A stretch of DNA of 9,349 bases from Anaerolineae bacterium (GTDB taxonomy: Bacteria > Chloroflexota > Anaerolineae > B4-G1 > SLSP01): positions 1 to 9,349 of the forward strand of contig JAFGSL010000296.1 in NCBI GenBank assembly GCA_016934645.1, read 5' to 3'. A program made the translations under genes and the position numbers. The notes below the pieces were generated by a model, which did not search any database, was not told the DNA's origin, and saw only the letters and a program-made list of their open reading frames with translations. Position 1 is the first letter of the stretch. Every line of letters begins with the position of its first letter. Positions 1-5,878 of this stretch are shown here, piece by piece.

Positions 1-7
1 AAAAGAG

Positions 8-79
8 TAGCGGGGGGTGGATTCGAACCACCGACCTTTGGGTTATGAGCCCAACGAGCTGCCACTGCTCCACCCCGCA
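8..79 (-). tRNA. Initiator tRNA-Met (anticodon CAU)
   Basis: On the minus strand this folds as a complete cloverleaf. The acceptor strands are TGCGGGG and CCCCGCT, the D arm is GAGC/GCTC, the anticodon arm is TTGGG-CTCATAA-CCCAA, and the T arm is GGTGG-TTCGAAT-CCACC, with discriminator A at position 8. Two features mark it as the initiator and not elongator Met or Ile2. The first acceptor pair is a mismatch (U1 opposite U72), and the anticodon stem ends in three G-C pairs (GGG/CCC) next to the loop. No 3' CCA is encoded. A short T-run is visible at the window edge and may be the start of a terminator. Confidence 0.96.
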
Positions 80-91
80 TCGACAATAGGG

Positions 92-119
92 ATTATACAT
101 GCTTTCAAAATTTCGTCAA
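92..119 (-). promoter_or_regulatory. Promoter of the initiator tRNA
   Basis: The minus strand reads TTGACG (119-114), a 16-base spacer, then TATAAT (97-92). The -35 box matches the sigma-70 consensus in 5 of 6 positions and the -10 box in 6 of 6. Transcription would begin about 6 bases before the tRNA 5' end at 79. The promoter sits in the 52-base gap after the WD40 stop codon, so the tRNA has its own promoter and need not depend on the upstream gene. Confidence 0.85.
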
Positions 120-131
120 GCTGCGCGCTCG

Positions 132-2699
132 TCATTCGTTGCCGGCAGGCGCCTCCGGCAAATTGGGGCATGTGGCACGATAGGGTTCGTCACCGAGATA
201 TTGCCGCCACTCCTCACGGGTGAGGTTGCGGGTGAGACGTCCACAAGCCAAATCAATCATGTCCTCTGACTGCCACCGCCAAATCCGCACTGAACCTATC
301 CCCTCCCAACCAAACACCGAGACAACCCGTTGATCATCAGAGCTGAAGGCTACAAAACTAACTGGGGCCGATTTGTGGGTCATCTCCGCCACAATACATC
401 CGGTCGCAGCTTCCCACACACGCGCGACCCCATTCCAGCTTCCGGAGACCACCCATTGTCCATCTGGGCTGAAAGCTACAGCATTTACAGCTTGATAAGC
501 CCCTTCTACTTTGGGTATCATTCGTGACACCTCGCGGCCGCTTTCCACATCCCATACCCAAGCCATGCCATCCGTACTACCGGAGGCTATCCACCGTCCG
601 TCCGGGCTAAAAGCGACAGATAATACCTGAGTGTCAAGCTTCATCATCTGCACTTTGCGCGGAGGAAATGTCTCTAAATCCCACACCTGCACAAAACCAC
701 TGATACATCCCTCTCGGTAACTCACTTGACCACATCCTGCGGCAGCAAACTTACGCCCATCGGGACTGAAAGTTAATATCTTCGGCCACCCCTCTATACT
801 CATCTGCTCATGCATCACCTTGTTTCCGGTAGCAATTTCCCACATCTCGATTAAACTATTGACTCCATCGCCATTACCATAGGCAACTCGTTGTCCATCC
901 GGACTGACCGCTGTAACGATTATCAGCGGCTGACCCTGTAGCCGCGCCACCTCATATCCGGCAGCAGCAGCTATCGATGCTTCCACATCGTACACGTATA
1001 TCGTATCCGTGTAAGCCGAGGTCAACCAGCGTCCATCTGCACTCAAGCTTATAATTCCTGGTGCCCTATCATACATTATCCGCAGTGCTTCCCTCCCACC
1101 AGTTGCCGATGCAAAGGTTTCCCAATCCCACACACGCACCGAAGAACGGACACAATGCTTTTCATAGAGATCATCATACTCATCACAATGAGATACAGCA
1201 ACCCACTGCCCCCCCATGCTAATATACGCAGGCCACTTCAAGGCTATCTCCCGTATTGTCACCCCATCTGGATTGCGCAGAGATGACATATCCCACGCCC
1301 GCGCTATATCGTCGGCGCAGCCGGACACCACCCAACGCCCGTCTGCACTAAAAGCTACCGCGTTTACCGGCTCATCGTGTACCATTCGCGCTACCTCGTG
1401 CCCGGTGGTCACTTCCCACATCCGCATCATGCCACCCCAATCCCCAGAAATCACCCACTGACCATCTGGACTGAAGGCTACAGCAGTTACCGTGCCATTG
1501 TGTGTCAGCCGCGCCACTTCACGACCGGTTGCCACTTCCCACACCCGCGCCGTACCATCCGTACTACCTGAGGCTATCCATCGCCTGTCCAAGCTGAAGG
1601 TCACAACGCCGATTCCATTATCGTGCGGCATTTGTACAAGCTCATGCCCAGTGGAAGCTTCCCACACCCGCGCCGTGGTATCATCATAGCTCGTTGTAAC
1701 CACCCACAGCTCGTCTGCGCTATAAGTCACAGCTCTGACTATACCTGCATACCTCGTCCGTGCCACCTCTTGCCCGGTAGCCGTTTCTAGTACAACTACT
1801 GTGCCATCTTCACTCCCGAAAATTACTCGCTGCCCGTCTGGACTGAAGGCCACTGCGGTTATACTTCGTTTATGGGATATTCTTGTCACCTCACGCCCGG
1901 TTTCTGCTTCCCACACCCGCACCGTATCGTCATCACTACCAGAGACAACCACACGCCCATCTGGACTGAAGGTCACTGCCGTCACCCACATCTGATGCGG
2001 CATTCGCGCGATCTCGCGCCCGGTTTCCACCTCCCATACCCGCGCTGTACCATCGTAACTGCCGGAGACTGCCCATCGCCCATCTGGGCTCAACGCCACA
2101 GCAATCACAGACATCTCGTGCGTCAAGCGCGCCACCTCGCGGGGCAACAACGCCAGACCATCTGCCACAAGTTGATCCGCTGCCCTCTCCGGATAGCGAC
2201 GCAACGATTCTACCGCCAACAACAGCGCGAGCGGGGATTGCGCTGGACTGTTATCAAATATGTAGCGCCCCTCTAGAGTCAGATAACGAGCCAGGGCTAT
2301 CTGGGCTTGCTGTTCAGGTTCCGCCATCGCCTGAGGGATCTCGACTTCAGTGTGCAGAGCCTCAACGGTAGCCCCAGCGGCTTCAGCCTCGGCTTGCCAT
2401 ATTCTGGCTTCGGCTTGCGTGGTAGTTCTCACGTTGGCCTCGGACATTGCCGTGCTCTGGATGACTTGCACAGAGTCCTGCGTCTGTTGCATGCTTCGAA
2501 TTTGGCTTAGAACGATAGCGACCAACACCACGCTTATCAGCGCAAGTGCCGCCGCCAGCCAGCGAAGGCGGCGGTTCTGTACACACATGCGTTGATCTTG
2601 AGCAGAGAGAGGGTGAGAAAGCGACTGTAGGTCATCTGCATCTTCGGTTACATCGGGGACATGGTCTGTTGAAGAGTTAGAAGAAGTATCGATCTTCAT
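132..2699 (-). CDS. Membrane-anchored 14-blade WD40 repeat protein
   Basis: An 855-aa protein. Residues 1-46 are polar and end in an Arg-rich patch (R43, R44, R46). Residues 47-67 form one transmembrane segment. Residues 70-135 are Ala/Glu/Gln-rich and look like a coiled-coil stalk, and 136-186 resemble the helical linker that precedes propellers in STAND-WD40 proteins. Residues 189-812 hold 14 WD40 blades (FSPDGRW, SGS.DGTARVWE motifs), enough for two seven-bladed propellers. The tail at 815-855 (NLTREEWRQYLGDEPYR) is typical of the C-terminus of large NACHT/kinase-WD40 proteins, but no NTPase or kinase domain is present here. The charge pattern predicts the N-terminus inside and the propellers outside. 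Cys pairs C505/C516 and C656/C665 sit in loop insertions. The start is supported by AAGGAGA at 2710-2704. The likely role is a protein-binding scaffold or sensor; the ligand is unknown. Confidence 0.93.
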   Translation of the reverse strand: MKIDTSSNSSTDHVPDVTEDADDLQSLSHPLSAQDQRMCVQNRRLRWLAAALALISVVLVAIVLSQIRSMQQTQDSVQVIQSTAMSEANVRTTTQAEARIWQAEAEAAGATVEALHTEVEIPQAMAEPEQQAQIALARYLTLEGRYIFDNSPAQSPLALLLAVESLRRYPERAADQLVADGLALLPREVARLTHEMSVIAVALSPDGRWAVSGSYDGTARVWEVETGREIARMPHQMWVTAVTFSPDGRVVVSGSDDDTVRVWEAETGREVTRISHKRSITAVAFSPDGQRVIFGSEDGTVVVLETATGQEVARTRYAGIVRAVTYSADELWVVTTSYDDTTARVWEASTGHELVQMPHDNGIGVVTFSLDRRWIASGSTDGTARVWEVATGREVARLTHNGTVTAVAFSPDGQWVISGDWGGMMRMWEVTTGHEVARMVHDEPVNAVAFSADGRWVVSGCADDIARAWDMSSLRNPDGVTIREIALKWPAYISMGGQWVAVSHCDEYDDLYEKHCVRSSVRVWDWETFASATGGREALRIMYDRAPGIISLSADGRWLTSAYTDTIYVYDVEASIAAAAGYEVARLQGQPLIIVTAVSPDGQRVAYGNGDGVNSLIEMWEIATGNKVMHEQMSIEGWPKILTFSPDGRKFAAAGCGQVSYREGCISGFVQVWDLETFPPRKVQMMKLDTQVLSVAFSPDGRWIASGSTDGMAWVWDVESGREVSRMIPKVEGAYQAVNAVAFSPDGQWVVSGSWNGVARVWEAATGCIVAEMTHKSAPVSFVAFSSDDQRVVSVFGWEGIGSVRIWRWQSEDMIDLACGRLTRNLTREEWRQYLGDEPYRATCPNLPEAPAGNE
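139..161 (-). terminator. Hairpin at the 3' end of the WD40 gene
   Basis: TTGCCGG (139-145) and CCGGCAA (155-161) form a perfect 7-bp stem around a loop that itself contains AGGCGCCT. It lies over the last codons of the WD40 gene. No U-tract follows it on the minus strand, so it is not a standard intrinsic terminator. It may pause transcription or protect the 3' end. It could also be chance within a GC-rich stretch. Confidence 0.25.
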
Positions 2700-2711
2700 A
2701 ACGTCTCCTTT

Positions 2712-2729
2712 CGGCCCAACACCGGGCCG
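2712..2729 (-). promoter_or_regulatory. GC hairpin next to the WD40 ribosome binding site
   Basis: CGGCCC (2712-2717) and GGGCCG (2724-2729) form a 6-bp all-GC stem with a 6-base loop. It ends one base upstream of the Shine-Dalgarno AAGGAGA at 2710-2704, which stays unpaired. Such a stem could tune translation or limit 5' decay. The role is inferred only from position. Confidence 0.3.
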
Positions 2730-2886
2730 GTCCCACTATTTACAGAAATTGGTTCTCCCCGTTGTAGCGTGTCTATCCAACAGCCAATCAGTGAGCACGA
2801 TCGGCAAGCGCCACACCTGCATGGTAGGTGCTCTGTGGATGGAGGAGTCGTAGTTACGCGGGAAGAGAAATTGTCATGCACAACTG

Positions 2887-2915
2887 AGTATAACATACAA
2901 ACAGGATCGATGCAA
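2887..2915 (-). promoter_or_regulatory. Candidate promoter of the WD40 gene (extended -10)
   Basis: The minus strand reads TTGCAT (2915-2910), a 17-base spacer, then TATACT (2892-2887). A TG one base upstream of the -10 box (2895-2894) makes an extended -10. The -35 box is weak (3 of 6). Initiation near 2880 would give a leader of about 180 bases before the start codon at 2699. Confidence 0.45.
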
Positions 2916-3002
2916 CAAAAAATAAGGGCACGGTAGGGGCAAGGCATCCCTGCCGTGATTCTCGGTCAAAGAGGTACATCGTGAGGATACCTCGCTCTTA
3001 CG

Positions 3003-3030
3003 TTGACATACACCATATATCCGCTATACT
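3003..3030 (+). promoter_or_regulatory. Promoter of the regulator-transporter operon
   Basis: TTGACA (3003-3008) matches the -35 consensus exactly. It is followed by a 16-base spacer and TATACT (3025-3030), 5 of 6 for the -10 box. The start site should fall near 3037, leaving a leader of about 25 bases before the ATG at 3062, with GGAG at 3051-3054. That leader is too short for a riboswitch, so control is more likely by a protein at the repeats that overlap this promoter. Confidence 0.8.
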
Positions 3031-3050
3031 GGACATATATCCACTTTAAT
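3014..3050 (+). repeat. Direct repeat overlapping the operon promoter, candidate operator
   Basis: CATATATCCGCTATACT (3014-3030) and CATATATCCACTTTAAT (3034-3050) match in 14 of 17 positions, with the first nine bases identical. They start 20 bases apart, about two helical turns, so a bound protein would see both on one face. The first copy covers the spacer and -10 box and the second covers the likely start site, which suits repression. The IclR-family protein encoded just downstream is the natural candidate ligand. IclR sites are often palindromic and this is a tandem repeat, so the match is not textbook. TCCA/TGGA (3040-3043, 3050-3053) is a small inverted pair in the same area. Duplicated -10-like sequence is an alternative explanation. 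Confidence 0.45.
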
Positions 3051-3061
3051 GGAGTATCTAT

Positions 3062-4249
3062 ATGGATTACCACCGCCATGTTCCGGCTTCGATACGCACG
3101 CTGCACATCCTGGAATCACTGGCCGCAGAGCCAGGCGGATTGACCGCCGGACAATTGGCCAAAACCCTGGATATCCCGCACAGTGCGCTCCACGCGCTAC
3201 TCAATACGCTCAAATCCCAGGATTACATCGTGCAAACAGGCGTGCGACAGCCCTATCAAATCGGACCACGCGCGCAGGCACTCGGCCAGGCGCGCCCCTC
3301 GGGGATCAACGCGCTCGTCAACGCCTTTTATGAGGAAACAGCGCGCCATCCCCCCACAGAGACGCTGGCCCTGGCAACGCTTGCCGATACTAACAGCATC
3401 GCGCTCATCCTTGCCGAAGCGCCGTCTGCGCAGATCGTCCGCTGTGCCGTTCCCGTTGGACAGAGAACACCTGCCGCAGAACACCCGGCAGGGTTGGTGC
3501 TCCTGGCAGACCTCACGCCTGCTGGTCCGGAACGTGCTGTGGCGCATCCTAACGCAGAGTTGCACAACGCGCTCCAACAAACGCGCCGTCAGACGATGGC
3601 CCGCTCCGCCGATAACGACACTGTGACCCTGGCCGTGCCGGTCTGTCCCGACGGCCAGCGCCCGGAGGCCGCCCTGTTAGCAAGCATCCCGGCGTTCCGT
3701 TGGGATGCCGTCCACGAAGCACTATTGCTGTCCAGTTTGCGCGAAATGGCCGCGCGTCTCTCCTATCGTCTCGGTGCACTCAACTACACACCCTACAGCA
3801 CAGCGCAACCACACCCGCACGGACCAAGCATCCCCATGCCCGAAGCGGAACTGCACGCATTCCTCGACGGACCGTGGGCTGCGCGCCTGGCTTGTATCCG
3901 GCCTGACGGCTCACCGCACGTGGTGCCCATCTGGTACGAGTGGCGCGCGACGTTCCTCATCACTGCCTGGCCCGGCTCGGTATGGGCCGACTTCGTCACA
4001 CAGAATCCAACAGTAGCACTCACCATTGACGAACCATGGCCGCCGATGCGACGCGTCCTGGTGCGCGGGCAGGCGCAGGCCCTCGCGCCCGACAGCATTC
4101 CTGGTGGCATCGAAGGGCTGTGTACACGGCTCACCGTCCGTTACCTCGGCGCTCCCGTACAATCCATCAAGGGAGATCAGTCCCGAACGGCCTGGAAAGC
4201 CTTCCGCATCCTACCGATGAAGATGATCGCACACCGGGAACAACAATGA
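3062..4249 (+). CDS. IclR-family regulator fused to a PPOX/FMN-binding split-barrel domain
   Basis: A 395-aa protein. Residues 8-72 form an IclR-type winged helix (SIRTLHILESLAAEPGGLTAGQLAK, then a recognition helix near 39-50). Residues 80-238 match the IclR effector-binding domain in layout (ETLALATLAD near 100; TLAVPVCPDG near 189). A Pro/His-rich linker (239-258) leads to a pyridoxamine-phosphate-oxidase-like split barrel at 259-395, with the hallmarks ARLACIRPDGSPHVVPIWY (274-292), the TAWPGSVWADF segment (301-311) and VLVRGQAQAL (332-341). Ordinary IclR proteins are about 250 aa, so the last 140 residues are a real fusion in one open frame. PPOX domains bind FMN, F420 or haem in known members. 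Which one applies here cannot be read from sequence. The gene is first in the operon with GGAG 7 bases before the ATG, and its stop overlaps the ATPase start. The likely role is a cofactor-sensing transcription factor that controls its own operon. Confidence 0.92.
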   Translation: MDYHRHVPASIRTLHILESLAAEPGGLTAGQLAKTLDIPHSALHALLNTLKSQDYIVQTGVRQPYQIGPRAQALGQARPSGINALVNAFYEETARHPPTETLALATLADTNSIALILAEAPSAQIVRCAVPVGQRTPAAEHPAGLVLLADLTPAGPERAVAHPNAELHNALQQTRRQTMARSADNDTVTLAVPVCPDGQRPEAALLASIPAFRWDAVHEALLLSSLREMAARLSYRLGALNYTPYSTAQPHPHGPSIPMPEAELHAFLDGPWAARLACIRPDGSPHVVPIWYEWRATFLITAWPGSVWADFVTQNPTVALTIDEPWPPMRRVLVRGQAQALAPDSIPGGIEGLCTRLTVRYLGAPVQSIKGDQSRTAWKAFRILPMKMIAHREQQ

Positions 4250-5016
4250 ATATTGTTGTGCGCGGCATCACCAAGTCCTTCAACAGTGGACCAGTGCCCC
4301 TCGTCGTACTCGATCCCATCACCCTGGATGTGACGACGGGCGAATTCGTCTGCCTTATCGGGCCGAGCGGTTGTGGAAAGTCCACGCTGCTGCGGCTCAT
4401 CGCTGATCAGATACCGGCGACAACAGGTGACATCTGCCTGGACGGCGCTCCGCCCGGCGTGGCGCGCAAGGCCAAGCAGATCGCGTGGATGGCACAAAAT
4501 CCGGCCTTGCTCCCCTGGCAAACGGTATACGACAATGTACGGCTTCCGCAACGCCTCAACGGGACATCAAACCGCAAACACAGCGAACGACTCGCTCCCG
4601 AAGGCTTGCTGCGTACCGTCGGGCTGGCGGACTTCGCCCAGGCCTATCCTGGCACTCTCTCCGGTGGAATGCAGCAGCGCGCAGCCCTGGCCCGCGCATT
4701 GGCAACGGGGGCACAGCTCTGGTTGATGGACGAACCCTTCGCCGCGCTGGACGAACTCACCCGCGAGACGCTGGCCGACGAAGTACTACATCTCTGGCAG
4801 ACCTTCCGCCCGACAGTGCTTTGGGTGACGCACAACATCGCCGAAGCTGTGCGCATGGCCGATCGCGTCGTCGTGATGAGTGCGCGACCCGGACACATCC
4901 TGGCGGCCATTGCCATTATGCAGTCCCGTCCACGCGACGAAACTGCGCCAGAGATCGCCGCCATCATCCGCCGCCTGCGGGCTGTCCTGCGTGAGGAAAA
5001 AGTCTCAACGGATTGA
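4246..5016 (+). CDS. ABC transporter ATP-binding protein, NitT/TauT type
   Basis: A 256-aa nucleotide-binding subunit that powers import through the permease encoded next. All motifs are intact: Walker A GPSGCGKST (39-47), Q-loop Q84 in WMAQNPALLPW, signature LSGGMQQR (138-145), Walker B LWLMDEP (158-164), D-loop ALD (167-169), and the switch histidine H195 in WVTHN. The Q-loop form and size match the SsuB/TauB/ThiZ group. The start at 4246 overlaps the regulator's stop codon as ATGA, indicating translational coupling. The open frame extends upstream to 4036, but that part lies wholly inside the regulator gene and precedes the family's usual N-terminus, so it is not used. Confidence 0.97.
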   Translation: MNIVVRGITKSFNSGPVPLVVLDPITLDVTTGEFVCLIGPSGCGKSTLLRLIADQIPATTGDICLDGAPPGVARKAKQIAWMAQNPALLPWQTVYDNVRLPQRLNGTSNRKHSERLAPEGLLRTVGLADFAQAYPGTLSGGMQQRAALARALATGAQLWLMDEPFAALDELTRETLADEVLHLWQTFRPTVLWVTHNIAEAVRMADRVVVMSARPGHILAAIAIMQSRPRDETAPEIAAIIRRLRAVLREEKVSTD

Positions 5017-5029
5017 GAGGAACGCAAAA

Positions 5030-5878
5030 ATGAACGAGGCTGTGCCCACCATAAAACGGGACGTGATTTCCGCCACCGGCATCGTCGGGGCAGCGCTGCT
5101 GGCATGGGAGATCGCCGTACGGCTCAACAACACCCCACCCTACATCCTGCCATCACCATCGGCGATTGCGGGCAGGCTCTGGCAAAATGCGGGGTATCTG
5201 TGCACCGCAGCAGGCGTCACATTGGGCGAAGCACTCGGTGGACTGCTGCTTGGGTTGATCGTCGGCACTACAATGGCGGCGCTCATCACCTTTCTGGTGC
5301 CTCTGGAACGTGGTGTGCTGGCGCTGGCGATCCTCGTCAAGGCCACGCCATTGGTCGCCATCGCCCCACTGCTCACCATCTGGCTCGGTTTCGGCCCACT
5401 GCCCAAAGTGATCATCACCGCTCTGCTCACCTTCTTCCCGGTGCTCATCAATGTCCACAGCGGTCTGCATGCCGTGGATGAGGCAGTACTCGCGCTGTTT
5501 CACTCGCTGGATGCCGGGCGGTGGGCGCTCTTCCGGCACGCGCGCTGGCCTACGGCGCTACCGTATTTGTTCGCCGCGTTGAAAGTCATCGCACCGCTCG
5601 CTGTGACCGGCGCCGTCGTCGCCGAGTGGGCCGGCGCGTCGGCGGGACTAGGCCGCGCGATGTGGCTGGCCTACGCCAATTTGAATTTACCCGTGCTCTT
5701 CGCCGCTGTCTTCTACTCGGCCGTGATGAGCATTGTTCTATACGTACTGGTCATTGTGTTAGAAAAGCGGATGATTTTCTGGCAACAGAATGGCGTTGAA
5801 ATCCCGGGCGGGCCTCCGGCCCGCCCGGCCGGGCGAGACGCCCGACCCCCATCACGATTTTTGGAGGAGGAAGTATGA
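5030..5878 (+). CDS. ABC transporter permease, NitT/TauT (ThiX/RibX-like) type
   Basis: A 282-aa inner-membrane subunit with about six hydrophobic segments (near 13-31, 62-90, 95-120, 124-145, 180-200 and 222-245). YILPSPSAI (38-46) is the typical entry motif of SsuC/TauC/ThiX permeases. The cytoplasmic coupling loop lies around 152-182 (ALFHSLDAGRWALFRHARWP), a diverged EAA loop that docks the ATPase. The ATG at 5030 has AGAGGAA 8 to 9 bases upstream and starts 13 bases after the ATPase stop. The frame continues upstream to 4880, but that part is inside the ATPase gene. Residues 259-282 are a polar, Pro/Arg-rich tail encoded by a GC-rich hairpin element and are not expected in the family. 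The stop overlaps the next start as ATGA. Substrate is inferred only from the binding protein. Confidence 0.95.
   Translation: MNEAVPTIKRDVISATGIVGAALLAWEIAVRLNNTPPYILPSPSAIAGRLWQNAGYLCTAAGVTLGEALGGLLLGLIVGTTMAALITFLVPLERGVLALAILVKATPLVAIAPLLTIWLGFGPLPKVIITALLTFFPVLINVHSGLHAVDEAVLALFHSLDAGRWALFRHARWPTALPYLFAALKVIAPLAVTGAVVAEWAGASAGLGRAMWLAYANLNLPVLFAAVFYSAVMSIVLYVLVIVLEKRMIFWQQNGVEIPGGPPARPAGRDARPPSRFLEEEV
5804..5844. repeat. GC-rich double-hairpin (REP-like) element inside the permease 3' end
   Basis: CCGGGCGGGCC (5804-5814) pairs perfectly with GGCCCGCCCGG (5818-5828) across a 3-base loop. One base further on, CGGGCG (5830-5835) pairs with CGCCCG (5839-5844) across AGA. This is far more structure than coding constraint would give. 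It encodes the atypical permease tail, and a T5 run follows at 5858-5862 before the binding-protein ribosome site. Two readings are possible: an inserted REP-like palindromic repeat that stayed in frame, or a hairpin that sets the ratio of binding protein to permease by protecting or pausing the mRNA. The spacing to the T-run is too long for a standard terminator. Confidence 0.7.
5863..5870 (+). promoter_or_regulatory. Strong ribosome binding site of the binding-protein gene
   Basis: GGAGGAGG ends 4 bases before the ATG at 5875 and offers two overlapping Shine-Dalgarno registers. It is the strongest such site in the operon. This fits the usual need for more solute-binding protein than membrane subunits. 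Confidence 0.8.

Larger units (their letters stand above)
2700..3061. other. Divergent intergenic region between the WD40 gene and the regulator gene
   Basis: These 362 bases separate two divergently transcribed genes. The minus side carries a candidate promoter (2887-2915) and a roughly 180-base leader for the WD40 gene. The leader has short possible stems (CACCT 2814-2818 with AGGTG 2826-2830; GAGCAC 2793-2798 with GTGCTC 2828-2833). It does not match any riboswitch consensus I can recall. The plus side carries the operon promoter and direct repeats at 3003-3050. An 83-codon open frame at 2947-2696 on the minus strand has no ribosome site at a proper distance and no recognisable family, and it is not called. 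Confidence 0.7.

Noticed and set aside
1..131. tRNA-linked attachment site or integrated element
   Set aside because: There is no integrase and no repeat of the tRNA 3' end elsewhere in the window.
132..2276. Numerous plus-strand frames opposite the WD40 gene
   Set aside because: They are shadows of the repeated WD40 codons. None has a ribosome site or a recognisable product.
2700..2880. Riboswitch in the WD40 leader
   Set aside because: The leader is long enough and has short stems, but I see no FMN, TPP, cobalamin or other conserved core.
2696..2947. 83-codon minus-strand frame whose stop overlaps the WD40 start as ATGA
   Set aside because: It begins upstream of the likely WD40 promoter, has no properly spaced ribosome site, is Cys-rich with no recognisable family, and the ATGA overlap follows simply from the WD40 start sequence.
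4036..4245. N-terminal extension of the ATPase frame inside the regulator gene
   Set aside because: The extension has no ABC homology, and the ATG at 4246 gives the normal family length and an ATGA overlap with the regulator stop.
4880..5029. Upstream extension of the permease frame
   Set aside because: It lies within the ATPase coding region. The ATG at 5030 has a ribosome site and the normal family N-terminus.
5830..5862. Intrinsic terminator between permease and binding-protein genes
   Set aside because: The T5 run begins 13 bases after the stem instead of directly after it, and the two genes are translationally coupled.
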